A stretch of DNA of 64,000 nt from BRHc4a sp049323755. Its GTDB lineage: Bacteria; Bacillota; Desulfotomaculia; Desulfotomaculales; Desulfocucumaceae. How positions within the stretch are numbered: position 1 is the first letter of the stretch; every line of letters begins with the position of its first letter. Shown here one piece after another: positions 7,716 to 16,174 of this stretch. Below the pieces are notes generated by a model. That model ran no database searches, was not told the DNA's origin, and was given only the letters and a program-made list of their open reading frames with translations. The stretch spans positions 1 to 64,000 of the forward strand of contig JBMOPE010000044.1 in assembly GCA_049323755.1 (NCBI GenBank), in the 5' to 3' direction. The translations under genes and the position numbers were made by a program.

Positions 7716-7994
7716 ATGGTCTATCTCCTGCACTTCAACGAGCCTTTCCAGCATACCCGCCATTATATAGGATACGTTGATGGCGGTCAGGGAGAGCTGG
7801 AAAAAAGGCTTAAGAGACATAGGGCTGGTTCAGGGTCCAGATTAATGAGGGCCGTAACAAAGGCCGGTATAGGTTTTGAGGTGGCCCGGACCTGGCCCGA
7901 AGGTGATCAACATTTTGAAAGAAGGCTTAAAAACATGAAAAAGGCAAGTCAATATTGCCCCATTTGTAAGACACGCCATGCTAAACCCCATTAA
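7716..7994 (+). CDS. GIY-YIG-type nuclease-like protein
   Basis: 92 residues from ATG 7716 with GAAGGTG upstream. A TTG at 7701 is possible but lacks a ribosome-binding site. It has a GIY-YIG-like core: VYLLHF, then HYIGYVDG with the catalytic Tyr, and the RLKRHRAG segment carrying the conserved Arg/His. The acidic metal-binding position probably falls in FERRLKN near the end. A C-terminal CPICKTRH adds a possible zinc knuckle. This compact subfamily is found in phages and plasmids. Its substrate is unknown; DNA-junction or recombination nuclease work is likely. Confidence 0.7.
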   Translation: MVYLLHFNEPFQHTRHYIGYVDGGQGELEKRLKRHRAGSGSRLMRAVTKAGIGFEVARTWPEGDQHFERRLKNMKKASQYCPICKTRHAKPH

Positions 7995-8655
7995 CGCTCC
8001 ACCGGGTACAGGTTGCGCCTACTGTGGCCGTGATGTATCCGGAACATACCTGAGAAAATGCATCTATGCGCCGGCGCCAGAAAAAGGCCCCAACAGAATC
8101 AAACTTGTTAAAGTGGGCTGGGTTTGTGAGCCTTGCTGGTGGACCGGCGGGAAAAATCAAACATATAAAAGGGAGGATAAAAACATGTCGCAAATCACCG
8201 TAACCATTAACGCCCCGGAATTGGTGTCCGCACTTCGCACACTGGCGGAAGCTCTCAACGGTAAAGGTATCCCCGCGATGACACCGGCCCCGGCTGCCCC
8301 TGTACAGCAGCCCATGCAACAACCTGTTACACCTGCCCCGGCAGCACCGATGGCCCCGGCGAATGTGCAGCAGCCCGTTCAACAGCCCACGATGCCCGCT
8401 GCGCCGGCAGCACCCATGCAGCAGCCCATGATGCCCGCTGCAGCACCTTTAGCACCTGCACCCGTTCCCACCACAGCACCGACTTACACCATGGAGCAAC
8501 TTGCGGTAGCAGCTACCCAGCTGGTTGATGCTGGCCGCAGGAATGATGTCGTTACATTGCTGGGCCAGTTCGGTGCTCAGTCCGTCATGACCTTACCCAA
8601 GGAACAGTATGGAAACTTTGCCACCGCACTGCGGCAAATGGGGGTCCAGATATAA
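7978..8655 (+). CDS. Zinc-finger/Pro-Gln-rich protein, possibly two products
   Basis: One uninterrupted frame of 225 residues. Residues 1-69 form a zinc-finger unit (CAYCG, then CEPCWW) that begins at ATG 7978 inside the upstream gene's end, without a clear ribosome-binding site. At residue 70 there is a second ATG (8185) preceded by a strong GGGAGG. From there the protein has a short domain (SQITVTINAPELVSALRTL), a ~75-residue Pro/Ala/Gln-rich linker (repeats like APVQQP) and a C-terminal globular piece ending in LRQMGVQI. Either the long fusion and the short form are both made, or the zinc-finger gene has lost its own stop. The role is unknown; it is linked to the replication cluster. Confidence 0.65.
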   Translation: MLNPINAPPGTGCAYCGRDVSGTYLRKCIYAPAPEKGPNRIKLVKVGWVCEPCWWTGGKNQTYKREDKNMSQITVTINAPELVSALRTLAEALNGKGIPAMTPAPAAPVQQPMQQPVTPAPAAPMAPANVQQPVQQPTMPAAPAAPMQQPMMPAAAPLAPAPVPTTAPTYTMEQLAVAATQLVDAGRRNDVVTLLGQFGAQSVMTLPKEQYGNFATALRQMGVQI

Positions 8656-9872
8656 TGGCCAAAGTTAAAACCCAGGAACCCGAACACGCATTACTATCAG
8701 CCAGCGGGGCGCACAGGTGGCTAACCTGTACGCCCTCGGCCAGGCTGGAAGAGACCCTGCCGGATAGCAAAAGCGAGTATGCAGCAGAGGGCAGTCTAGC
8801 CCATCAGATCGGAGAACTGAAACTCCGGAAGGCATTTGTCGAGCCCATGGGGCCGCGAACCTTTAATAACCGTATAAAGAAGTTCAAGGAAAACCCGCTA
8901 TACCAGGATGAGATGTTAAAACACACAGACACCTATCTGGACTACATTTCTGGGATTGTACATGGGTTTAACACACAGCCATATATCGCAGTGGAAAAAA
9001 GGCTTGATTATGGCTCCTATGCTCCGGAGGGATTTGGTACAGGAGACTGCATAATTATCTGTGCTAATAACCTCCATGTCATTGACTTCAAGTATGGCAA
9101 GGGTGTCCCGGTATCAGCTTATAAGAATCCACAAATGCTGCTATATGCTCTGGGGGCCTATACTGAATACTCTTTCCTTTACGCCATTGATACCGTCAAA
9201 GTGGCCATTATACAGCCTCGCATTGATGGTGTGCCATCCGAGTATGAGTTGCCTGTGGCCGACCTGCTGGCCTGGGGTGAAAGCATCAAGCCGATAGCTC
9301 AAAAGGCTTTCGCTGGTGAGGGTGAATTCGTTCCTGGTGAACACTGCAAATTCTGCCGGGCAAAAGCACTCTGCCGGGCAAGGGCAGACTTCAATACCTC
9401 ACTGGAGGAGTACGGCAAAATGCTGCCCCCGCTTATCTCCAATGAAGAGGTAGGGCAGATATTGGGAAGAGCTCAAAATCTTGCTGCATGGGTAAAAGCA
9501 CTTGAGGACTACGCCCTGAATGAGTGTCTTGCCGGTAACGTAATACCCGGCTGGAAGGCGGTTCACGGAACAAGCAAAAGAGGGTTTACGGATACAGATG
9601 CCGCTTTCAAGGTGCTGACCGGTGCCGGGTATGAGGAAACCCTGCTTTATAACCGGGAACCGCTCACACTGGCAAAAGTTGAAGAACTACTGGGAAAACC
9701 TAAGTTTAATGAGCTATTGACGGCATATGTAATTAAGCCACCCGGAAAACCGACACTCGTACCTGAGAGCGATAAGCGTGAAGCGATTACACTACAGATA
9801 ACCCCTGAACAGGCCTTTGGTGAAAATAATGGAAACGGAGGAAACGAGAATGGGTATTCAGCAACCAACTAA
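8655..9872 (+). CDS. DUF2800 / Cas4-RecB-like phage nuclease
   Basis: 405 residues, with a 1-bp overlap to the upstream stop. This is the DUF2800 family, a PD-(D/E)XK nuclease of Firmicute phages. Nuclease motifs are visible in the middle: GTGDCIII (acidic residue), VIDFKYGKG (D-x-K core) and the following YKNPQMLLYA helix. A Cys cluster C-x2-C-x5-C (KFCRAKALCRAR) near residues 232-240 resembles the Fe-S site of Cas4/AddB-type nucleases. It is always found next to DUF2815, as here, and probably acts in phage recombination or end processing. Confidence 0.85.
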   Translation: MAKVKTQEPEHALLSASGAHRWLTCTPSARLEETLPDSKSEYAAEGSLAHQIGELKLRKAFVEPMGPRTFNNRIKKFKENPLYQDEMLKHTDTYLDYISGIVHGFNTQPYIAVEKRLDYGSYAPEGFGTGDCIIICANNLHVIDFKYGKGVPVSAYKNPQMLLYALGAYTEYSFLYAIDTVKVAIIQPRIDGVPSEYELPVADLLAWGESIKPIAQKAFAGEGEFVPGEHCKFCRAKALCRARADFNTSLEEYGKMLPPLISNEEVGQILGRAQNLAAWVKALEDYALNECLAGNVIPGWKAVHGTSKRGFTDTDAAFKVLTGAGYEETLLYNREPLTLAKVEELLGKPKFNELLTAYVIKPPGKPTLVPESDKREAITLQITPEQAFGENNGNGGNENGYSATN

Positions 9873-10650
9873 CGTAACAACGGGGCAGGTGCGGCTGAGC
9901 TACGTGCATCTTTTTCAACCTTGGGCGGCCAAGCCGGGGCAAGAGCAAAAGTACAGCGTGACTGTTTTACTCCCGAAAGCAGACATCGCTACCAAACAGC
10001 GCATTGATGCTGCCATAAACGCAGCCATCCAACAGGGTGTCACCTCAAAATGGAACGGCGTAAGGCCCCCGCAAATTGTCGTACCTATCTGGGATGGAGA
10101 TGGCGTTCGTAAAAATGGTGAACCTTTCGGGCCTGAGTGCAAAGGCCATTGGGTATTCACAGCATCTTCAAAAACTCAGCAGGCAGTCGTTGACCTTAAT
10201 ATCAATCCTATCATTAATCAGTCTGAGGTCTATTCCGGCATGTATGGCCGGGTAAGCGTCAATTTCTTCCCGTTCGACACAAACGGTAATCGGGGTATTG
10301 GCTGTGGTCTGGGCCCGGTTCAGAAACTGGCCGATGGTGAGCCCTTGGGAGGTGGAGTTTCAGCTGAAGAGGCCTTCGGAGGCGCGGCGGGCGGTTATCC
10401 CCCGGCTGCCCCGGCCTATCAACAGCCCCAACAGGGCTATCAGCAGCAGCCCCCGTATGCACCACCGACACAACCGGCATACCCACAACAACCACAACCC
10501 GGATATCAGCAACAGCCTGTATATCCGCAGCAACCCACTTATCCGCAGCAGGGCTATCCTCAGCAGCCAACGCAGCAACCGCAGCAGCCTGTGCAGTATG
10601 ACCCGATAACGGGAGCACCGATACCGCCAGGCGGGATAATGGGGATCTAG
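9850..10650 (+). CDS. DUF2815 ssDNA-binding-like protein with Gln/Pro-rich tail
   Basis: 266 residues from ATG 9850, with GGAGG upstream and 23 bp of overlap with the DUF2800 gene. Residues 1-160 form the DUF2815 domain (SYVHLFQPW, YSVTVLLPK, VSVNFFPFD), an OB-fold-like family considered a phage single-strand binding or recombination mediator. Residues 180-255 are a disordered tail of YPQQP/YQQQP repeats, ending in GGIMGI. That layout, a globular head with a flexible low-complexity tail, is like SSB. It probably partners the DUF2800 nuclease and the polymerase. Confidence 0.82.
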   Translation: MGIQQPTNVTTGQVRLSYVHLFQPWAAKPGQEQKYSVTVLLPKADIATKQRIDAAINAAIQQGVTSKWNGVRPPQIVVPIWDGDGVRKNGEPFGPECKGHWVFTASSKTQQAVVDLNINPIINQSEVYSGMYGRVSVNFFPFDTNGNRGIGCGLGPVQKLADGEPLGGGVSAEEAFGGAAGGYPPAAPAYQQPQQGYQQQPPYAPPTQPAYPQQPQPGYQQQPVYPQQPTYPQQGYPQQPTQQPQQPVQYDPITGAPIPPGGIMGI

Positions 10651-10662
10651 GGAGGGGTTAAT

Positions 10663-11592
10663 GTGTCAACTGAACTGGCGGTGTCGGTAAAGGTAATTGA
10701 GACAAAACCAGCCATTGTTAATTTTAACTACCAGGAAATATCTAACCACCTGGATTCAGTTTTAGAAAAATACAAGGGCCTGGTATTCACCGAGGACACG
10801 GTTTCAGAGTGTAAAAAGACCATTGCGGAGCTCAGAAAGGGACAAAAATCCCTTGATGAGTTTCGTAAAGCCACGAAAAAACAGCTCACTGAATCAGTTA
10901 CCGCATTTGAGGACCAATGTAAAAAACTTCATGGTAAATTTGACGAGGTCATTAAACCTTTAACCGACCAAAACGAAAAATTTGAGCTGGACCGTAGGGA
11001 AAAGAAAAATACTGAAATTAAGGGTATTGTTGATGCGCTGATACTTGAATTAAACCTGACCGAGAAATACGCTTCACAATTGACCATACCGGAAGAGTAT
11101 TTTAACAAAGGTAAATCCATTAAAGCTATTAAAGCGGAACTGGCCGTTACCGCAAACATGTTAAAAATTAAGCAGGATAAAGAGACTCAAGATATCAACC
11201 TGATTAAAACAAAAGTAGAACTGGCTAATGCGCAGTATGGGCTAACTAATAAGCTAATTGCCGAATCATACACAAGGCTTTTAGCCTACAAGCCCATCGA
11301 GGAAATTGAACTGTTAATAACCTCTGATGCTCAACAGGCGCAGAAAAAAGAAGAGAAAACCACAGAAGCTGCTATAGCCGAACCTATAGTCCAGCCGGAT
11401 ATCGCTAAACCGGAGCCGGTTATAACTCCAAAAGCTGTCATTGCCAAGCCAATTATAACTCAGAAGACTGTTTCAGCTGAGGAATTGATAACGGCTGTGT
11501 ATGAAATCACCGGTACCGAAGAACAGCTATCCGCACTTGAAGCTTATTTGGATGCGAGCAATTTAAAATGGATTGATCGACCAAATGAATAG
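10663..11592 (+). CDS. DUF1351 family phage protein
   Basis: 309 residues from GTG 10663 with GGAGGGG upstream. It has a long helical and coiled-coil body (residues 25-110, with ECKKTIAELRKGQKSL typical of DUF1351). A flexible Pro/Ile/Ala linker spans about 225-265 (PEPVITPKAVIAKP). A small C-terminal domain (EELITAVYEITGTEEQLSAL) ends in WID. DUF1351 proteins sit in the recombination blocks of Firmicute phages; their biochemical role is not established. The gene is more AT-rich than its neighbours and overlaps the polymerase start by 8 bp. Confidence 0.75.
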   Translation: MSTELAVSVKVIETKPAIVNFNYQEISNHLDSVLEKYKGLVFTEDTVSECKKTIAELRKGQKSLDEFRKATKKQLTESVTAFEDQCKKLHGKFDEVIKPLTDQNEKFELDRREKKNTEIKGIVDALILELNLTEKYASQLTIPEEYFNKGKSIKAIKAELAVTANMLKIKQDKETQDINLIKTKVELANAQYGLTNKLIAESYTRLLAYKPIEEIELLITSDAQQAQKKEEKTTEAAIAEPIVQPDIAKPEPVITPKAVIAKPIITQKTVSAEELITAVYEITGTEEQLSALEAYLDASNLKWIDRPNE

Positions 11593-13561
11593 GCACCTAT
11601 CCATCGACATAGAAACCTTTTCATCAGTAGACATCAAAAAGGCGGGACTGTACAAATACGTGCAGTCCCCCGATTTCCAAATCTTATTGTTCGCTTACTC
11701 CTTTAACAGAGGTCCTGTGCAGATCGTTGACCTGGCTCAGGGGGAGCAGCTGCCACCGGAAATAGTGTTTACCCTGCAAGACCCTAGCACGATTAAAAAG
11801 GCTTATAATGCGGCATTCGAGTGGTACTGCCTGAACAAGTTTTATTATGCTCCTCTCTGGCAGTGGGGGTGTACACAGCTACACGGTTTATATTGCGGCT
11901 ATCCGATGGGACTCGGGAAAATCGGTGAAGCAATGGGCATGAAAGAAGATAAACGGAAAATGGGTATAGGTTCTGCCCTGATACGAACCTTCTGCATTCC
12001 CTGCAAGCCCACAGCGAAGAACGGACACCGGACCCGGACACTGCCGCACCATGAGCCGGATAAATGGAAACTATTTAAGCAGTATTGCTGTCAGGACGTA
12101 GTATCCGAAATGGAAGTGGATATGCGGCTGTCAGCCTTCCCGGTGCCGGATCAGGAACAACGGCTCTGGGAACTGGATCAGTGCATAAATGCCCACGGTG
12201 TGGCCGTAGACATGGGACTCGTCGAAAGCGCCCTGGCCGTGGATGAAACCATCACCGGGGAACTGATTACCGAGGCAATAAGATTGTCAGGCCTGCAGAA
12301 TCCCAAGAGCGTTAAACAGCTTTCCAGCTGGTTGACCGAGGAGACCGGGGAAGAGATCGCTGACCTGCAAAAAGGCACTGTAAAAAAGCTGATTGAGACG
12401 GTGGATAGCGACACGGCGCGGCGGATGCTGGAGATCAGGCAGGAGCTTGCCAAGACCTCCACCAGGAAATATGCGGCCATGGCCACAGCCGTATGCGCGG
12501 ATAGCCGTATTAGGGGGCTGTTACAGCATTATGGCGCTAACCGGACAGGGAGATGGGCCGGTCGGCTGGTCCAGGTCCAGAACCTCCCCCAGAACCACCT
12601 TGAAACCCTGGCGCATGCCCGAGAGCATGTCAAAGCAAGAAAAATTGATGTCTTAAAAATCGTATATGGAAACATCCCGGACACCCTTTCCCAGCTCATC
12701 AGGACGGCTTTCATCCCTTCCCCCGGGAACGTCCTCCTGGTGGCCGACTTTTCAGCCATCGAGGCCCGGATAATCGCCTGGCTGGCCGGGGAACAGTGGC
12801 GGCTGGAGGTGTTCGCCACCCACGGGAAAATATACGAGGCCAGCGCATCGGCCATGTTTGGGGTGCCGCTGGGTTTAATTAAAAAAGGGAACCCGGAATA
12901 CGAGCTACGGCAGCGGGGGAAGGTTGCAGAGCTGGCCCTCGGTTACCAAGGCGGCTCCGGGGCGTTGATCTCGATGGGTGCCCTGGACAAGGGTCTGACT
13001 GAAGATGAACTGCCGGATATAGTCCGGCGTTGGCGAGGGGCAAATAAGCGAATAGTTGACCTGTGGTACAGCCTGGAGAATGCCGCCCTGGAGGTAATGA
13101 GGACCGGGCAGCCGGTGGGCATTAAGGGCCTTATCATGGCAAGGGAAGGTGACTTCAGGAACGGACAGGACTTTTTCACCATCACGCTTCCCAGCAGCCG
13201 GAAACTGTTTTACCCAAAGCCTTTCCTGTATCAAAACGCTTTTGGTAGAGAGGCACTGCACTACTGGGGCATGAACCAGGAGACGAAAAAATGGGAAGTT
13301 GTCTCCACATATGGCGGGAAGCTGACGGAAAATGTTGTTCAGGCAATCGCTCGGGACTGCCTGGCCGAAAGTCTTAAACGGCTAGCCGCCCTCAGATACC
13401 AGGTTGTAATGCACGTACACGATGAGGTTGTCCTGGATGTTCCGGAGGACCAGGTAGACCTCAACACCATATGCGGCATCATGGGACAACCCCTGCCGTG
13501 GGCCCCGGACCTGTTACTGAAAGCGGATGGATTCGTAACCAAGTTTTATAAGAAGGATTGA
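11585..13561 (+). CDS. Phage family A DNA polymerase
   Basis: Replicates the phage genome. 658 residues from ATG 11585, which overlaps the upstream stop. The N-terminal 3'-5' exonuclease domain shows Exo I D8-x-E10 (SIDIETF), and HDVV-like residues (CCQDVVSEM) come later. The palm and fingers carry motif A (LVADFSAIEARI), motif B (RQRGKVAELALGYQGG) and motif C (MHVHDEVVLDVP). There is no 5' nuclease domain, so the protein is shorter than cellular Pol I. It belongs to the DUF2800-DUF2815-Pol A cluster, which is a stable replication module of Clostridia phages. Confidence 0.93.
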   Translation: MNRHLSIDIETFSSVDIKKAGLYKYVQSPDFQILLFAYSFNRGPVQIVDLAQGEQLPPEIVFTLQDPSTIKKAYNAAFEWYCLNKFYYAPLWQWGCTQLHGLYCGYPMGLGKIGEAMGMKEDKRKMGIGSALIRTFCIPCKPTAKNGHRTRTLPHHEPDKWKLFKQYCCQDVVSEMEVDMRLSAFPVPDQEQRLWELDQCINAHGVAVDMGLVESALAVDETITGELITEAIRLSGLQNPKSVKQLSSWLTEETGEEIADLQKGTVKKLIETVDSDTARRMLEIRQELAKTSTRKYAAMATAVCADSRIRGLLQHYGANRTGRWAGRLVQVQNLPQNHLETLAHAREHVKARKIDVLKIVYGNIPDTLSQLIRTAFIPSPGNVLLVADFSAIEARIIAWLAGEQWRLEVFATHGKIYEASASAMFGVPLGLIKKGNPEYELRQRGKVAELALGYQGGSGALISMGALDKGLTEDELPDIVRRWRGANKRIVDLWYSLENAALEVMRTGQPVGIKGLIMAREGDFRNGQDFFTITLPSSRKLFYPKPFLYQNAFGREALHYWGMNQETKKWEVVSTYGGKLTENVVQAIARDCLAESLKRLAALRYQVVMHVHDEVVLDVPEDQVDLNTICGIMGQPLPWAPDLLLKADGFVTKFYKKD

Positions 13562-13565
13562 TGAA

Positions 13566-14042
13566 ATGGGATTTAGAGAGGACAAGCAAGCCCGTACAGA
13601 TTACTATTTTAAATACATACACGGCTGGAAGGAAAGACCATGCGGAGCTTGTAACGGCAGCGGTTATTACGACAACAACGGAAGCCCAAAGTGTGGTGCT
13701 TGCGAAGGTACAGGCAAAGAAAAATATAAACCCGAAAATGATGTGAAACCAAAAATAAAATTACTGTCTTTAAACCATAACAACCTTAACCTGGGCTATG
13801 CCCTTGAAGCTAAAAACTTTGCAGTGTTTGCGGTTGACCTGATGATGGAGTTATTCAAATCGCGTAAAACTTGCGGGTATAAGGAAACGGACGTCGTGGA
13901 ATTCTTGGAAGCCCTGAGAAACATCAACGTAGGAGATACATTAAGAATAGGCCCGTGGAGCGTGGAATGCCAGGAACTAAGCCAAGAAGAATACAATAGA
14001 TTGCCCAAATTTTACGGATGGGAAACACCGCAAAGGAGTTGA
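13566..14042 (+). CDS. Zinc-knuckle hypothetical protein
   Basis: 158 residues from ATG 13566, with AGAAGGA upstream. Residues 25-50 hold two DnaJ-type CxxCxGxG knuckles (CGACNGSG and CGACEGTG). The remaining part is a soluble alpha/beta region (DLMMELFKSR, NVGDTLRIGPW) with no recognised domain. It lies between the polymerase and the HD hydrolase in the same operon. The knuckles suggest nucleic-acid or protein binding; the role is unknown. Confidence 0.65.
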   Translation: MGFREDKQARTDYYFKYIHGWKERPCGACNGSGYYDNNGSPKCGACEGTGKEKYKPENDVKPKIKLLSLNHNNLNLGYALEAKNFAVFAVDLMMELFKSRKTCGYKETDVVEFLEALRNINVGDTLRIGPWSVECQELSQEEYNRLPKFYGWETPQRS

Positions 14043-14047
14043 ATTAA

Positions 14048-14593
14048 ATGGTCGATTGGATAGAGACCTATACCGGAAAGAAATTTTATCCCCTGGACCC
14101 CAGATCGGAGGACGTTTGCATCGAGGACATAGCTCATTCCCTGGCCATGCAGTGCCGGTTTAACGGTCATACACGGGTGTTTTACTCGGTGGCCGAGCAT
14201 TCCGTCCTAATGGCCGAGGAACTGGCCCTCCTGGGCTACGGTAAAGACGTACAACTTTACGGACTGCTTCACGATGCAGCGGAGGCCTATCTGTGTGACC
14301 TGCCTCGACCTGTTAAGCGCCAACTTAGTACATATGGGATTGCAGAGAAAAAACTACAGGAGAAAATCCTTAATTCGTTGGGCCTGCCTATACCTGACAT
14401 TGATATTGAAACCGCCATAACAGTTATGGATAGGTGGCTCTTGGGTTACGAGGGGCGGAAGCTTATGTCTGACAGAGATGCTTGGACAGCTCTTTTCGGA
14501 GATTATAGTCCTAAATCAACTGAGGTTTTGGGCATGACACCAGGACTAGCAAGCGGCTTGTTTCTATGCAAATTTATCGAGCTGGCGGCATAA
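14048..14593 (+). CDS. HD-domain phosphohydrolase (YfbR-like nucleotidase)
   Basis: 181 residues. The metal-binding HD signature is complete: His51 (VAEHSV), His75-Asp76 (LLHDAAEA) and a later Asp (VMDRWLLG). This arrangement, with YSVAEHS and the DLPRPVK segment after the HD pair, matches HD hydrolases near the YfbR 5'-deoxynucleotidase group. In phages they probably adjust dNMP or modified-nucleotide pools. The gene immediately precedes a DNA C5 methyltransferase, so a link to nucleotide or DNA modification is possible. Confidence 0.78.
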   Translation: MVDWIETYTGKKFYPLDPRSEDVCIEDIAHSLAMQCRFNGHTRVFYSVAEHSVLMAEELALLGYGKDVQLYGLLHDAAEAYLCDLPRPVKRQLSTYGIAEKKLQEKILNSLGLPIPDIDIETAITVMDRWLLGYEGRKLMSDRDAWTALFGDYSPKSTEVLGMTPGLASGLFLCKFIELAA

Positions 14594-14607
14594 AGCGAGG
14601 AGATAAG

Positions 14608-15993
14608 ATGCAGATACCTTTATTACGAGAACTCGTTATTGATCAATTCGCTGGCGGCGGCGGTGTGAGTGAGGGACTAGAAAAAGCTTTTGGCAGACCT
14701 GTTGACATTGCTGTTAATCATGATGCTGCAGCCATTGCCATGCACCGCATCAATCACCCAGGAACTAAGCATTATCAGGAAGATGTGTGGGCGGTTGATC
14801 CGTATGAAGTTTGCGCAGGGCGTCCTATCGCTCTAATGTGGCTGAGCCCGTCATGTACTCATCACAGCATTGCAGCAGCAGGAAAACCAAAGAGTGAACA
14901 ATTACGAGGACAAGCATGGCTGGCTGTCAAGTGGGCAAAAGCTGTTTACCCGAGGGTCATAATCCTTGAGAATGTTCGTGAATTTCAATCGTGGGGGCCT
15001 TTAATGGATAACGGACAGCCGGACCCTAAGCTCAAAGGCCTGACGTATCACACCTTTGTTGCAGCAATGCAGCAGCAAGGATACGTTGTGGAGACAAAAC
15101 TTCTCAGGGCCTGTGATTATGGAGCACCTACCAGTAGGGAACGGTTTTTCATGGGTATGCGCCGCGATGGAAGGCCCTTTGTGTGGCCGAAGCCGACCCA
15201 TGGAGATCCGAAGAGCAAGGCGGTGCAGTCAGGAAGGCTGAAGCCGTGGAAAACAGCGGCAAATTGCATTGACTGGTCCATTCAGTGCCCGTCCATTTTT
15301 GACCGTAGGAGACCGTTAGTGGAAAAGACGCTTAAACGGATAGCCAAAGGTACACAACGCTTTGTAATCGAATGCGATAAACCTTTTATTGTTCCTCACG
15401 GTGCCGCTACCGACAATTTAACGGATAAATCAGAGTTGGTCGCTGCATTCTTGTCAAAGTATTATGGCGAGGTATCGCCATCTGAGGCTAGAGGCCAGCG
15501 ACTGGACGAGCCTTTGCACACGGTTAGCACCGCAAACAGATTTGCCCTTGTAACTAGTCATATGGTTAAGTTCCGTGGCGACAACTACGGGACAGCCACC
15601 AGTGACCCACTTCCGACGATCTCCGCCGGCGGCACTCATATTGGCGAAGTAAGGGCGTTATTAATCAAGTATTACGGCGCCGCTATAGGACAGAGCTTGA
15701 ACGAACCGCTTCATACCATACCGACGAGAGATCGGTTCGGGTTGGTATTAGTTAAGGGTACACCCTATCAAATTGTGGATATCGGTTTTCGCATGCTGGA
15801 GCCGCATGAATTATATTTGGGACAAGGTTTTCCATCTACATACATCTTTAGCGGATTCGAAGTAAACGGAAAACCAATCACCAAGGCTGAACAGGTCGCA
15901 AAATGCGGGAACGCGGTGCCCCCTCAATTCGCTGAGGCTTTAGGTCGGGCTAATCTGCCAGAGTTACGTACAGATATCAGTCAGGTAATTTAG
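14608..15993 (+). CDS. DNA (cytosine-5) methyltransferase, phage type
   Basis: Transfers a methyl group from SAM to cytosine C5. 461 residues from ATG 14608 behind GAGGAG. Motif I is FAGGGGVSEG (residues 14-23), motif IV has catalytic Cys83 in SPSCTHHS instead of the usual PPCQ, motif VI is ENV (121-123), motif VIII is TSRERFF and motif X is CGNAVPPQ. The target-recognition region has three related units, DEPLHTVST, SDPLPTISA and NEPLHTIPT, each about 50 residues apart. No partner restriction enzyme is adjacent, so it is probably a solitary methylase protecting phage DNA. Confidence 0.92.
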   Translation: MQIPLLRELVIDQFAGGGGVSEGLEKAFGRPVDIAVNHDAAAIAMHRINHPGTKHYQEDVWAVDPYEVCAGRPIALMWLSPSCTHHSIAAAGKPKSEQLRGQAWLAVKWAKAVYPRVIILENVREFQSWGPLMDNGQPDPKLKGLTYHTFVAAMQQQGYVVETKLLRACDYGAPTSRERFFMGMRRDGRPFVWPKPTHGDPKSKAVQSGRLKPWKTAANCIDWSIQCPSIFDRRRPLVEKTLKRIAKGTQRFVIECDKPFIVPHGAATDNLTDKSELVAAFLSKYYGEVSPSEARGQRLDEPLHTVSTANRFALVTSHMVKFRGDNYGTATSDPLPTISAGGTHIGEVRALLIKYYGAAIGQSLNEPLHTIPTRDRFGLVLVKGTPYQIVDIGFRMLEPHELYLGQGFPSTYIFSGFEVNGKPITKAEQVAKCGNAVPPQFAEALGRANLPELRTDISQVI

Positions 15994-16027
15994 AAATATT
16001 TAAAAATTAAATAAGGAGGTTGCTTCT

Positions 16028-16138
16028 GTGAGCAAGAAAAGGAAAACAGCTCAATTTAAGAAGCAGATGGGGCGAAAGGAAAAACCAAGTAGCTCCAGCA
16101 CCAACACGGGTGGGTACGTGACAGCTAAGAAAGCTTAG
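16028..16138 (+). CDS. Small basic peptide (36 residues)
   Basis: GTG 16028 follows AAGGAGGT at 16013-16020. The peptide starts SKKRKTAQFKKQ and has a Ser-rich middle and a Lys-rich end. It has no domain, but the composition suggests nucleic-acid contact. The strong ribosome-binding site and its snug fit between two genes favour a real gene. Confidence 0.5.
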   Translation: MSKKRKTAQFKKQMGRKEKPSSSSTNTGGYVTAKKA

Positions 16139-16174
16139 AGTCATGTACCCACTTTTATTTTGGAGGTATAGGCG

